This document shows positions 22,569-32,254 of a stretch of DNA of 64,000 bases, in pieces. Origin of the DNA: Nymphaea colorata (taxonomy: Eukaryota; Streptophyta; Magnoliopsida; Nymphaeales; Nymphaeaceae). The notes beneath the pieces are model-generated. The model did no database searches. It was not told the DNA's origin and saw nothing but the letters and a program-made list of their open reading frames with translations. Within the stretch, counting starts at the first letter, position 1. Each line of letters opens with the position of its first letter. The DNA lies in assembly GCF_008831285.2 (NCBI RefSeq), contig NC_045145.1, positions 9,734,802 to 9,798,801 of the forward strand, written 5' to 3'. A program made the translations under genes and the position numbers.

Positions 22569-23203
22569 CATTACTAGACCTGATATATCCTTTGTTATGG
22601 GAAAACTAAGCCAGTTTATGGATAAGCCAAAAAAAGCCCATTGGGATGCAGCTATGCTATTATTGAAATTTCTAAAAGGTTCTTCTGGAAAGGGTCTATT
22701 ATTTAGAAGAAGTTCTTCACTTTAGATAGAAACTTATTCTGATGCAGATTATGCCGGCTCTATTGATAACAGAAAGTCCACTTCGAGATTTTGTATCTTT
22801 GTTGGTGGTAACTTAGTCTCTTGGAGAAGTAAAAAGCAAGTTGTTGTTGCTCAGTCAAGTGCAGAGTCAGAATACCGAGCCATGGCCCAAACTGCCACTG
22901 AAATCACTTGGGTGAGGGCCATGCTAGAATGTCTTGGAATACAGATAGAATTGCCTATAAAAATGCAATGTGATAATAAAGTGACTACTTATATAGCAAA
23001 TAATCTGGTTTTCCACGAACAAACCAAGCATATCGAAGTTGATTGTCATTACATTAGAGACTTGGTTCAAGCAGGAATTATTTCTACTGAATATATTGTT
23101 TCAGAAGATCAAACTGTAGATACATTTACCGAAACTCTTCCTATATCTGATTTCATGAAATGTTGCAACAAGCTGAGCATGATAGACATCTATGCTCCAG
23201 CTT
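22569..23203 (+). pseudogene. Copia-2 RT end and RNase H
   Basis: Resumes after the hAT with VTITRPDISFVMGKLSQFM, the direct continuation of the RT interrupted at 18,116. After TAG at 22723-22725 come YSDADYAGSIDNRKSTSRF, LVSWRSKKQVVVAQSSAESE and HIEVDCHYIRDLVQAGIIS, the RNase H block. The stop codon at 23,203-23,205 abuts the polypurine tract. Confidence 0.88.
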
Positions 23204-23212
23204 GAGGGGGAG

Positions 23213-23445
23213 CGTTGAGAAAACTTACTGTTTTTGCATTTAAGGTTTTCTGTATTTTGAAATTTTAGTATTAGGTAGCTTTCTGAATTTTAAAGTTTTG
23301 TTGAACTCTTTATGTAAAAGGTTAAACATAACCCTAATTATTATTATTTAAAGGAAATGGAGCAGCCTTAATAGGTCATCAGCTCCTTACTCTATTTCCT
23401 CCTCACGTTTTCTTCTTCTCCCTCTTCTCTACTTTTTAAACAACA
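23213..23445 (+). repeat. Copia-2 3' LTR
   Basis: 233 bp, starting CGTTGAGAAAAC (TG mutated to CG) and ending AACAACA. It follows the polypurine tract GAGGGGGAG. About a dozen substitutions and one indel separate it from the 5' LTR. Confidence 0.95.
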
Positions 23446-23587
23446 ACAACTATTAGCAAGTGAAACACTGTTACACATGGAGAATTGTTAAGACAACCCA
23501 AAAGGAAAATTGTAACCAGCTAGAAAGAAACCCATCATAATGTAGACAAAACAGAGTGAAACTTTAGTGCCACAAGTAAAGCCTTAC

Positions 23588-23696
23588 CTCCACGTTCAAC
23601 CAAACATGTGAACATTCAACTTCGGCAGAACATCAATTGTAAGAATTCCATACATGTGATCAAACATGGGCGATCGTGAATATATTGCCTGAGCCA
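23588..23696 (-). pseudogene. GDPDL exon 3
   Basis: Encodes LAQAIYSRSPMFDHMYGILT followed, after a one-base frameshift near 23,600, by VWLNVE. These match the QGIYSRT...WLNVEHD region of the family. The acceptor is TTTTTTCCAG at 23,697 and the donor GTAAGG at 23,587. The one-base shift is consistent with pseudogene decay. Confidence 0.85.
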
Positions 23697-24140
23697 CTGG
23701 AAAAAATCACAAGAAAGGAAAAAGAATTTCATGTTTGAGAACTCTTATCAGCTTGAAGGAAACTACTGTAAAGAATACCACAAGTACACCCAACCATTGT
23801 ACAACTACACCATGCCCTTGCAAAGATTTTTTTAGGCTGCCGTCCCAGTGGGCAGAGCATGACAATGTTTTGTCTAAAGAGCAAAAGAATCTAAATTACT
23901 GGTGGATCTATTAAAATAACAAGAGTCTGTGCCATCTCTGGCAGCTATAGCTAATGAGTAAAACTCAAACTGGTATTCTTCTATTCGACAAGTACGCAAA
24001 GAACAGAATTTGATTCTCTGTAAATACTATTGGTTCAAAGAGGAAGCGACCACCAAAGAAGTATCTACTTTCTTCTAAGTTGAGTAGTTAGCGTGATTCA
24101 CAATAGAGAATATAGAGTCGGTGATGACTGAAAGAGTTAC

Positions 24141-24434
24141 AACTGATATTGGTGGTTAGGACTGATGAGTCATAAACAACGGTGAACCCGGTCATGGAAA
24201 GGCCATTAACGTCATAAGTCTTGCCCTCCTTTGGGAAGATATTTTGGATGTTGGTGGAATTGGCTAGATTGAGGTTGCGGATGCACGGACCAACTGCGTC
24301 CTTCGCCAACTGTACGTCGCACCAGGAAACCCCATTCGGGGAACTCAGCATCTACCCAAGGTGATAGGTGATCCTGCTTGAGTCCGGTACCAGCCCTGAG
24401 AACCCGCCTCTCGCCACCACCACCGGTCGGCTTC
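24141..24434 (-). pseudogene. GDPDL exon 2, start of first GDPD-like domain
   Basis: Encodes the hallmark mature N-terminus: SRPVVVARGGFSGLVPDSS, then SWCDVQLAKDAVG, then NLANSTNI and FPKEGKTYDVNG, collinear with GDPDL proteins. A TAG at 24352-24354 interrupts the frame just before MLSSPNG. The acceptor is TTTGGCAG at 24,435 and the donor GTAACT starts at 24,140; phases fit the flanking exons. Confidence 0.9.
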
Positions 24435-24851
24435 CTGCCAAACGTAGCCAAATGATGTGGATAGCGAATGGTGGCCAATCATATGAGCAAAATTCAGAAA
24501 AGCTTCAACTATTTTATGTCCTTCTGATGGGAAATCCACACGTATTGAATCAACACAAGAAGAGAGCCAAAGACAATGCTATGTGAAAGAATAAAAGGGA
24601 AATAAAAACGAATAAAAGGGAAATAAAAACGTGAGTTAAATGTGCTGAAGTTAATCATACTGGGATTGCTTCATGAAAAGCAGAGATTTTTCTGTTTCCT
24701 TTTTCATCTTTTCTCCTTTTGGAGGCATTCGAAGTAGCAGACTTGATAAATCATGAAGGAAGGATTTGTGGTCAAATCATCGAATTCAGAAACAATTCGA
24801 AACACAATCAGATGAAGTCATGAAGTCTGCGATTGAGAGACAGAGAGATAC
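24435..24851 (-). other. Intron 1 of the GDPDL pseudogene
   Basis: A 417-bp intron with GT donor and TTTGGCAG acceptor. A 21-bp unit, AATAAAAGGGAAATAAAAACG, is tandemly repeated twice near 24,590-24,632. I see no embedded gene. Confidence 0.75.
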
Positions 24852-24873
24852 CGGTGAGAGTCTTCTAGGCACA
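24852..24873 (-). pseudogene. GDPDL exon 1, remainder beyond Copia-1
   Basis: Twenty-two bases encode the end of exon 1, up to a GT donor (GTATCT at 24,851-24,846). The third codon is TAG at 24865-24867, where a CAG would be one transition away. Together with the 51-bp half at 30,222-30,272 the exon has phase 1, which fits the phase of exon 2 (Gly codon G|GA). The short length is compensated by the fit of frame, donor and the residues after the junction (KTLTG then SRPVVVARGG). Confidence 0.78.
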
Positions 24874-24878
24874 AGTAG

Positions 24879-25290
24879 AGTTGGAACCTGCCTTCTGAGC
24901 GCTTATACCAGAAGCTCCTCTACTGGTTCACAACCGTATGCTCCAGACTTAGGCTTCAAGTGACTAACAGCAGAGATGGAAGAGACAGAGACAGAGGAGA
25001 AAGAAGAAGTAGAAGAGCAAGTTGATACTATCAGATTTAGGGGTTTTCTTCTAAGGGTGTCCTCTCAGGTAATCTTCTAGGGATTAACCAAAACACTAAG
25101 TCTTGCTGGGTATAAATAGCCAGCCCCTTAGGTTTTCCCCAAATCCCAGCGGCGGTTAGCGTGAGAGATTTTTTTAGGAAAATGTTTAGATAAAGATGAA
25201 CTTCATCTCATGAGAAGTTTTGGAGTTAATCTCATAACTGCAAGGCAGTTATGAGATATCTGGATAGGGTTCAATGGCTACTATACAACA
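24879..25290 (-). repeat. Copia-1 3' LTR
   Basis: Aligns with 29844-30221 across most of its length (shared blocks such as CTTAGGCTTCAAGTGACTAA and CCAAATCCCAGCGGCGGTTA versus ...GTGGTGGTTA). It has extra bases near 25,225-25,250, where the short palindromic TAACTGCAAGGCAGTTA lies. The outer end has decayed from TG to AG (plus). Confidence 0.9.
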
Positions 25291-25420
25291 TCTCCCACTT
25301 GGCCATGAGACTGTCAGTTTGCTTCCACTATATGTGGGTTTTCTTTATTTAGTTAGTTACATGGTTTTTCATAACTGGTTTTTTCATCGTAACTTTGTTC
25401 AAGATTTACAGCGAGGTTTT

Positions 25421-27184
25421 TCATTCACTGGTTTTTTCTTCACAACCTTTCAAATATATCTTCACCCCATATGGGCTACATGTTTTGAAAACAATCTTCA
25501 GATATTCCTTAGTTAATGAATCAGCTACCATATCATTGGTAGGCAAATATTCAACTGAGATTTCATTTTTCTCGATCATTTCATGAATATAATGGTATTT
25601 CACCATTATATATTTACTCTTTGAGCTAACATCTTCATTCTTCATAAGAGATATCGCTGTTTGATTATCACAGTGCAGTTGAATCGGTTTATGATTAAGA
25701 TCTAATTTCAAGTATTTCAAGAACCGATTTATCCAGACAGCAAAAGTAGTTGCAACATCACATGCTACATATTCTGCTTCCTGAATGTGCTAGGCAACAC
25801 ATCCCGGTTTCTTACAGAACCAGGCTATCGCTCCACCTCCAAAGAGGAATACATATCAAGAAGTAGACTTACTGTCGTCTTTACATCATGCAAAATCTGC
25901 ATCGAAATAACCAACTAAAGTTAGTTCATCTGCTTGATAGGACAATTTCAGTCCTTTCGTTCCTTTAATGTATCGAAAAATCCTTTTAAGTGTTTACCAG
26001 TGAGGCCATCCAGGATTACTTTGATAACGACTCACCAGACTAATAGGATAGCTTATGTTTGGTCTAGTAGCATTAAATACATCAGACTGCCAACTGCTTA
26101 TGCATATGAAACATTTAATTTTTGTTGTTTTTCACCAGGACAATCCGTCCTGCTTAAGTTTGCTCCTTTAGCTATAAGAGTCCCAATTCATTTGCAGTAT
26201 AACATACGAAATTTCTTTAAGATATAATCAATATATCGTTCTTGGCTTAAACTCAGGATTCTTGAGTTTCTATCTCGAGTGATCTTTATTCCTAATATAT
26301 AGGATGCTTCGCCCAAGTCCTTCATTTCGAAGTTCTTGTTCAGCTAAGTCTTTGTTTAGAATATTATGTTGTTATCATTCCTGTTAATAAAATGTCATCA
26401 ACGTATAATGATAAAATACAGAAAAAGCTCACACTTTTCCAAACATATACACAATGGTCAAGTTGGTTTGTAACAAATCCAAGTTTTGTAATAGCTTTGT
26501 GAAAAGCAAAATACCATTGTCTAGGCAACTGCTTCAATCCGTACAACGATTTATTCAGTTTGTACACTTTGTCTTCTTTTTTCTTGATGACATACCGCTG
26601 TGGTTGAGTCATATATATAATTTCCTTCAACTCATCATTTAGGAAAGTAGTTTTCACATCCATCTGACAAATATCCAAGTCATAAAATGCTGTGATAGCC
26701 AAAATTATTCTAATTGATGCAAACTTTGCAACCGACGAATAGGTTTCTGAGTAATCAATTCCTTCCTTTTGGAAAAAACCTTTCGCCACCAGTCTATCTT
26801 TGAATTTCTCGACTGATCCGTCAGCTTTATACTTCTTCCTTAGCACTCATTTACATCCAATGGGTTTTCTATCATTAGGAAGATCTAGTAATTTTCAAAC
26901 TTTATTATTTTCTATGAAATTTCTTCATCCATAGCATTCATCCAATCTGACGATTCATGTGAGCTTATGGCTTCGTCATATGTCAGATTGTTAGACATTT
27001 CGTCAATATCTACTGAATAGTAAAGCTCCTCTGCAAGATATACATAATAATCATTTAAATATGAAGGAGGAGCTCTAGGTTTTTTATGACTTGATAACGT
27101 CTGAGATGACGAGGTACTCGGATCAATTGACTCATTACCTAACTGATCTTTAATTAGTTCATTACCAGACTGTTCCTCAGACAA
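25421..27184 (-). pseudogene. Copia-1 reverse transcriptase and RNase H relic
   Basis: 26,912-27,184 holds the linker and SYLNDYYVY/SSDWMNAMDEEIS start of RT. 26,364-26,846 holds FKDRLVAKGFFQKEGIDYSE, VYKLNKSLYGLKQLPRQWYF and LSLYVDDILLTG. 25,421-25,720 holds the RNase H end, LHCDNQTAISLMKNEDVSSK and TKEYLK. Between 25,720 and 26,360 the frame is heavily disrupted. No intact polyprotein is possible. Confidence 0.88.
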
Positions 27185-27238
27185 TTCCTGCTCAGTTAGT
27201 TCATTGCCAAACTGATCTCCAGTCGGTTTATTACCGAA

Positions 27239-28081
27239 CTATTCCTCTAAATATATCAGATAATCCAGTACATCATTTTGATATTCAACTGGATCAATAT
27301 CTTTATTATTGAGTTCTTCTAGGAACTCTATATTTCTACTTTCTATAAGTGCTATAGACGAATGATATAATCTGTAGCCCTTAGATTCTTTTGGACATCC
27401 AATAAATACACATTTTACTGACTTGTTATCTAGTTTATCCAATTTTGGAACTAGAATTTTTACGTGTGCTACAGATCCCCATCTCCTCAGATGTCTCAGA
27501 TCTGGTTTTACACCAGTCCATCTCTCATAGGGAGTGGTTGGGACTGCTTTACAGGGCACTCGATTTATTGTGTACATAACTGTTAACACAGCTTCACCCC
27601 AAAAAACTTTTGGTAATTGTGCACCTGCCAACATGGATTTTACCACGTTCAAGAGAGTTCTGTTACACCTCTCAGCCACACCATTCTGTTGTGGTGTCCT
27701 AGACATTGTCTTTTGCCTATTAATTCCAAGATCTTTACTGTATTCGAGGAATTCATTAGACGTGTATTCTCCACTTCGATCAGACCTTACAACTTTGATA
27801 TATCTTCCAAGTTGTCTCTCGACTTCAGGTTTATATTCCTTGAATTTCTCAAGTGTTTCCGACTTGAACTTAATCAAATAAATATAGTCAAATCTTCATA
27901 AGTAGTCAATAAATGTTAAGAAGTATAACTTGCCACTATGAGTTTGGACTCTAAAAGGTCCACAGATATCAGTATGGATTATTTCCAATAATTCAGTGTC
28001 CTGAATTACTTCAGACGGAAATGGTTTCCTTGTCATTTTTTCGTATACACACGACTCGCAATTCGCAATTCGCGAAATCAT
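27239..28081 (-). pseudogene. Copia-1 integrase relic
   Basis: CESCVYEKMTRKPFP (end of the HHCC finger) and LEIIHTDICGPFRVQTHSGK (first catalytic Asp region) lie in 28,081-27,896. VVRSDRSGEYTSNEF and RTPQQNGVAERCNRTLLNVV (remaining catalytic acidic residues) lie in 27,877-27,239. A break near 27,885 separates the two frames. RRWGSVAHVKILVPKLDKLD matches the Copia integrase C-terminal region. Confidence 0.88.
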
Positions 28082-28306
28082 TTATATTGTTGTCAGGTAT
28101 TAAACCTTATTGTGCTAGAGTCTTCATCTTTTTTATGCTTATATGACTTGATCTTTCATGCCACAAGTTTACATTCACACTTATTGCACAGTCGGAATAA
28201 GCATAACTACAAGTTTCATTCATATCATTAAGTTAGAACATACCATGTTCTTTAACAAATTTTTCATCGAACATGGTCCTTTCATGTTTTCCCTCTGTTA
28301 CTTTCC

Positions 28307-28843
28307 CTAGAATAAACGAACTTCAAAACCTTTCCGAGTCAGTGCGGGAACAGAAACTAGATTCCTCCTCATAGAAGGGACATACAAAACCTCGTTAAGT
28401 ACAACATTAGTACCCCCAACATTTAGTCGATATGCCCCAATTCCCATGACATTACAATATGAGTTGTTTTCCATGTAGACCTTGTTTGTTCTTGGACTCA
28501 GTTCTTCCATGTGAATCGCACCTTCCTTTGTCTACGCAATGTGATGAGTAGCTCCTAAATCAACCCACCAACTAGTCAAATCTCCATGTGCAAACAAACA
28601 TTTTGACACGACACAGATGACTTCTCTGTCGGAGTCCCCTTGCGGCTTCCTCCTGTTGTTGTTGTCCCAACCATTGTTATCTTTCTTATTCAGGAATTTT
28701 GTCCTCCAGTTCTTCCTGATATGTCCAGGCTTTCCACATCTATAACATTTCACTACAATTCCTTGAGTTTTCTTAGTACCTACAAAATTACCCTTAAACT
28801 TGCCATCGTTTTGATTTTTAAATTGTTTGGGTCTTACAGGCAC
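28307..28843 (-). pseudogene. Copia-1 gag end (zinc knuckle) and protease relic
   Basis: Minus-strand reading gives CYRCGKPGHIRKNW, a zinc knuckle whose last Cys is Trp, then WWVDLGATHHIA, where the protease DSGA signature is DLGA. These are followed by SYCNVMGIGAYRLNVGG and LNEVLYVPSMRRNLVSVPAL, the downstream protease/pre-integrase block. The altered zinc ligand and protease Ser show loss of constraint. Confidence 0.85.
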
Positions 28844-28859
28844 ATGACTACTAGCAAGT

Positions 28860-29760
28860 TTTTAGTAAAAGTGTTGCGGCTTTAATTTTCAATAAATTTG
28901 ATAGCCTTTTTGAAAAACTAACGAAATAGGTGGATGAATTTCATAATTTCCAAACTTTTGCTTTAAATTCATTCTGTAACCGAGTTTTTCATTTTTTCTG
29001 CCCTGTTTTTCTCTCTCCTCACGAGAGCTCCTCTCTCTTCTCATGAAACTCTTTCTTCTTGGGTTTCTTCCCCCTCGCCCTTTCTGTCATCGTTGTGTGA
29101 AACACTGCCATCGCAACTACGAGGAAGGCGACCTCCTTTGCTCCCGCCGCCAGGAAGATGCCCAGAGCTGCAACAAACGAGCAGTAGATTTGTGTCTCTG
29201 GTTGTCGCTGGAAAAGAGGCAGTGGGGAATCTCCGGTTGCAACAGAAGAGAAAAAAAAAAAAGATGGAGAGGGATCCTGTGAGGACGAGCCTCATCGTTT
29301 TGTTCCTCTTTGTTTGTTGCTTAATCTCTCCTTTCTTTTTGACATTTCTCCTCTTTCTCTGCTAGCACTTTGGTGACCGTTGTGCATCCACAAATCAGCA
29401 AACAAAGATCTGACCTCAGTTCCCAAAAGCAGCAGGCAATTGGAACGAAGAGAGGTTGATGGCGAACCTCCCATTCTCTGGTTTTCTACCGAGGGATTAA
29501 ATTCACATAGAGGAAACAAGGAGGTTCACGAGGCTTACAATGTCTATCTATGCCAATCTTGTCTCATTTTTTGTTGCCTTTATTTTCCCTTTTCTATCAA
29601 ACCTGCTTCTTGCTCCTCCATTTTCAGAGGGTTTTGCAGATGCTGTTTTTCAGCGAGCGCAGGAATACAAGGCTAAAGCCTGAACTATCATGCTTATGCT
29701 CTAGATTATGATAGTCTAGCATGCTTGCACAGTCATGAAACATTATCCAAATGACAACAT
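28860..29760 (-). other. Foreign segment replacing Copia-1 gag
   Basis: Where a gag gene should lie between the primer site and zinc knuckle there is about 0.9 kb without gag similarity. On the minus strand it contains CT/GA-rich, 5'-UTR-like sequence and an 84-codon open frame (29,295-29,041) starting MRLVLTGSLSIFFFFLFCCN, another signal-peptide-like start. The first 25 bases around that ATG are identical to the GDPDL exon 1 start at 30,252-30,276. It looks like transduced or recombined host sequence. Confidence 0.6.
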
Positions 29761-29843
29761 ACATACTCAGGCATTCATCATAGGCATCACAGAAGTCTAA
29801 AGCGACTTATTGGAACTCGAAGAACTTGATGCTCTGATACCAC

Positions 29844-30221
29844 TGTTGGAGTGAAGGCAGCGGAACGGCGTCTCAAGCTCCTCAACCGGTTCACCACCGG
29901 ATGCTCGAGACTTAGGCTTCAAGTGACTAACAGCAAAGATGAAAGACACAGAGACGGAGGAGAAAGAAGAAGTAGAAGAGCAAGTGGATACTGTCAGATT
30001 TAGGGGTTTCCTTTCAAGGGGCTCCTCTCGAAGATTAACCAAAACACTAAGTATTGCTAGGTATAAATAGCTAGCCCCAGGTTTTCTCCAAATCCCAGTG
30101 GTGGTTAGCGTGAGAGATTTTTTAGGAAAAGATTTAGATAAAGATGAACTTCATCTCGTGAGAAGTTTTTGAGTTGCAGTTACGAGATATCCGAATAGGG
30201 CTCAATGGTCACTATCCAACA
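29844..30221 (-). repeat. Copia-1 5' LTR
   Basis: Plus-strand ends TGTTGGAG...ATCCAACA. It carries a TATAAATAG-type motif (GGTATAAATAGCTAGCCCC) near 30,060-30,080 that could be read on either strand. The primer site lies one base beyond its inner end. Confidence 0.92.
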
Positions 30222-30272
30222 AGGAGCATTGACAAGCAGCAGTAGCAGGAATCCTGTGAGGACGAGCCTCAT
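30222..30272 (-). pseudogene. GDPDL exon 1, signal-peptide half
   Basis: ATG at 30272-30270 followed by 17 codons reading MRLVLTGFLLLLLVNAP, a clear hydrophobic signal peptide. The exon stops exactly at the 5' edge of Copia-1 (LTR 29844-30221). Its last five gene-strand bases, CTCCT, are one arm of the element's target duplication. The exon resumes at 24,873 on the far side of the element. Confidence 0.85.
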
Positions 30273-30404
30273 CGTCGTTGGAAAAGTTGACCTTCTCCAA
30301 GCAAAGATTAGAGAATGGGAGAAGTTGATTGTACTCTCAAACAGAAAGACACAGCAAAGGAGGACAGAGAGGCTTGAGGAGACCACCGGCTCTCTATGTA
30401 TATA

Positions 30405-30416
30405 TGTATATATACC
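30405..30416 (-). promoter_or_regulatory. Probable TATA box of the GDPDL pseudogene
   Basis: On the minus strand the sequence GGTATATATAC lies about 135-140 bp upstream of the exon 1 ATG (30272-30270). It is followed by a CT-rich stretch (CCTCTCTGTCCTCC) typical of a plant 5' UTR. The spacing would put a transcription start near 30,380 and a leader of about 110 nt. No other upstream element is claimed. Confidence 0.55.
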
Positions 30417-30660
30417 CTCACGACCATGAGGCTTCATTTTGTTTTTTACGCGGCAAATCTTTTATTCAGAATTGCGGGGTGTGTCGGCTCGCGGAGCGAA
30501 GTCGTCCGGACGCTCTAAGAATTGACTTCATTAATATGCCTTTTACTTTTTTTTTAATATTTCTAATTTTTTTAATGATAAAACTATCATTTAAGAATTT
30601 TTTCCATTTTTCTTAATAATAGAGCTATCGTTTAAGAATTTTTAAAATTTTTGTTTTGGA

Positions 30661-30800
30661 TTTCCTCCAATAGGGAGCTTGCTTTCCTTTATTTTTAAGT
30701 TCAGTCCACTTAATTTTTTCATTTTCCCGATTGCGCCGAATAGAGGGCTTGCTTTCCCGTACGATTAAGTTCAATCCGCTGCACAGTTGGATTCAATTTT
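30661..30800. repeat. 70-bp diverged tandem duplication upstream of the GDPDL promoter
   Basis: Two adjacent 70-bp units share AATAGGGAGCTTGCTTTCC / AATAGAGGGCTTGCTTTCC and TTAAGTTCAGTCC / TTAAGTTCAATCC at the same offset. They lie about 390-530 bp upstream of the exon 1 ATG. Whether they are regulatory is unknown. Confidence 0.7.
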
Positions 30801-31857
30801 GTTTAACCGGTTAGTGCCGTTGTTTCATATCATTTCAATAGGAAAATTCACTCTTCCGGTGAGGGCAGAAGCTCCCCCTCTTCCACTATATGTAGGGTTA
30901 AGAGCTATTTTATCGTGAATATGTATCCTCATTGCAAGTCAACTAGTGCATACTTGCATCTCTGGTTGTAACAGTTTTGTGTGTTTTATTTTATTTTTTG
31001 GCTTACATATAATTGTTATTGCACCTATCTTCTAATCTAAATTGGCTGAAGCTACAAGTATGAAAATATGTTCTTGAGGGTTGATGCAATGTTCAAAGTG
31101 GGGGTTAGTAGGTGGCCAATTCTCATTTCAAATATGTGAGCGTTAACTATCTTGTACTACAAAAAGGGAGATCATTGATGCAAATTGAAGTGCAGCTAGA
31201 GCAGCATTTTGAGGCATCAAAAACATACTTTATGTGAACAAGGGGTTGAGTGGAAGTTTCGACTCTTTTTTAAACCAGAGTAAGATAAAATACTCTTTCT
31301 ATTCACTAAATAAAAGCATGAGGATTTGAGAGGGAGTTCAATTGTTTGGAAAGTAGATCTCATAATTAAAGTATTAGGAGATATTAAAAGCACACGAATG
31401 GTCCATGTAAGTCGATACAGCCTGATATTAATTAATACGTCAATAAAACAATTAATTTAGTAATAATTTATTCTTAAAAGCCAGCATCGGTAAAGTGAGG
31501 CCGAATGCAATTTGACACATTTGTGTCTTGAGTGTTATTTTGTCCAGCTTTCATGTGGTGCGCGTGATAAGCGGGACGCAGCCCACCCTTCCTGGGCCCC
31601 TCGCTACTTACTGCGACTAATACAAAGTTCGATTTCGTGCTTGAATTGGCTATATTTATCCGCGACGCTTCCTCTTCGTAGCCTCGTTTCCGTCGCTCGA
31701 CGCCGCGCTTTTGCTTTCTTGGAACTCTCGCGTTAGCCGTTGCGGGATCTTCCCCGTCTTTTGAAAATTTTCAGTTGCGGGCTTACCACTTAGGTATAAT
31801 TACCCACAGCTCACATTTGTACTATTAAAAGGATGGCGGTTTGACATTTCTTCTTAT

Positions 31858-32254
31858 CAATTCATATGAATTTATTACCTTATAAAATTCACTTGTCATG
31901 TTCAAAAATATATTTATGTCAATTCATATGATTTTATTTACCTTACAAAATTCATTTGACATGTTCAGAAAATATAGTTATGTCAATTCATATGATTTTA
32001 TAATTACCTTACAAAATTCATTTGACAAGTTCAAAAAATATAGTTATGTCAATTCATATGATTTTTATTACATAACAAAATTCATTTAACATGTTCAGAA
32101 AATATAGTTATGTCAATTCATATGATTTTATAAGTACCTTACAAACTTCATTTGACATGTTCAGAAAATATAGTTATGTCAATTCATATGGTTTTATAAT
32201 TACTTTAAAAATTCATTTGACATGTTCAAAAATATATTTGTGTCAATTCACATG
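31858..32254. repeat. Minisatellite, 61-66-bp unit, about 6 copies
   Basis: The unit contains TCAATTCATATGATTTTA, TTACCTTACAAAATTCATTT and GACATGTTCAGAAAATATAG. The motif CAATTCATATG recurs at about 31,858, 31,920, 31,984, 32,049, 32,113 and 32,179, and is degenerate at 32,244. Units are direct and contiguous, with no unique spacers. Confidence 0.95.

Larger units (their letters stand above)
15482..23445 (+). mobile_element. Copia-2: decayed Ty1/copia element in GDPDL intron 3, split by a hAT
   Basis: LTRs are 15482-15715 and 23213-23445 (about 5% different, including the first base T to C in the 3' copy). The flanking 5-bp sites are ACAAT and ACAAC. The primer site TGGTATCAGAGC (initiator Met tRNA) lies at 15716-15727, directly after the 5' LTR. 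A polypurine tract GAGGGGGAG ends at 23,212. Gag, zinc knuckle, protease, the end of RT and RNase H are recognisable, but integrase and most of RT are deleted. The hAT at 18,125-22,560 splits the RT end. It is antisense to the gene. Confidence 0.93.
15298..23587 (-). other. Intron 3 of the GDPDL pseudogene, expanded to 8.3 kb
   Basis: The intron runs from GTAAGG at 23,587 to CTCTTTCAG at 15,298. Nearly all of it is Copia-2 (15,482-23,445), antisense to the gene and carrying the nested hAT. Without that element the intron is only about 320 bp. Confidence 0.85.
24879..30221 (-). mobile_element. Copia-1: decayed full-length Ty1/copia element inserted in GDPDL exon 1
   Basis: Minus-oriented. The 5' LTR is 29844-30221 (378 bp) and the 3' LTR is 24879-25290 (412 bp, with indels). 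The primer site TGGTATCAGAGC (minus) is at 29842-29831. A polypurine tract AAGTGGGAGA (minus) ends at 25,291, next to the 3' LTR. Flanking gene-strand 5-bp sites are CTCCT and CTACT, one mismatch apart. The domain order on the minus strand is zinc knuckle, protease, integrase, RT, RNase H. All are broken by stops or shifts, and most of gag is replaced by foreign sequence (28,860-29,760). Confidence 0.93.
4441..30272 (-). pseudogene. GDPDL: GDPDL (SHV3/SVL-type glycerophosphodiester phosphodiesterase-like) pseudogene, 9 exons
   Basis: Intact relatives are about 750-residue secreted, GPI-anchored proteins with two tandem GDPD-like domains, needed for cellulose and pectin organisation in the cell wall (family knowledge). 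Placed exons (minus): 30272-30222 plus 24873-24852, 24434-24141, 23696-23588, 15297-14751, 10008-9970, 9806-9535, 8935-8795, 6235-5756 and 5587-4441. Together they encode about 750 codons once the inserts are excluded, the full family length. Exon 1 gives a signal peptide; exons 2-4 a first GDPD-like unit (ARGGFSG, WCDVQLAKD, DAHAAGL motifs); exons 5-8 a second (GCTDLAYQ, DGADILDC, VQMTKDG); exon 9 a Pro/Ser/Thr-rich tail and hydrophobic end. Splice phases agree at every junction except the last acceptor. It is dead: in-frame stops (24865-24867, 24352-24354, 14815-14817), single-base frameshifts in exons 3, 4, 6, 7 and 8, a 48-bp duplication in exon 4, a Copia in exon 1 and a MITE in exon 9. 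Assignment is strong; the subfamily member is not resolved. Confidence 0.93.

Noticed and set aside
4441-30272. Functional GDPDL gene with unusually long introns
   Set aside because: Several exons carry stops or single-base shifts, exon 1 and exon 9 are split by transposons, and the last acceptor lacks AG.
31858-32254. CRISPR-like array
   Set aside because: Units are contiguous and similar along their full length, with no unique spacers, in a plant nuclear context; it is a minisatellite.
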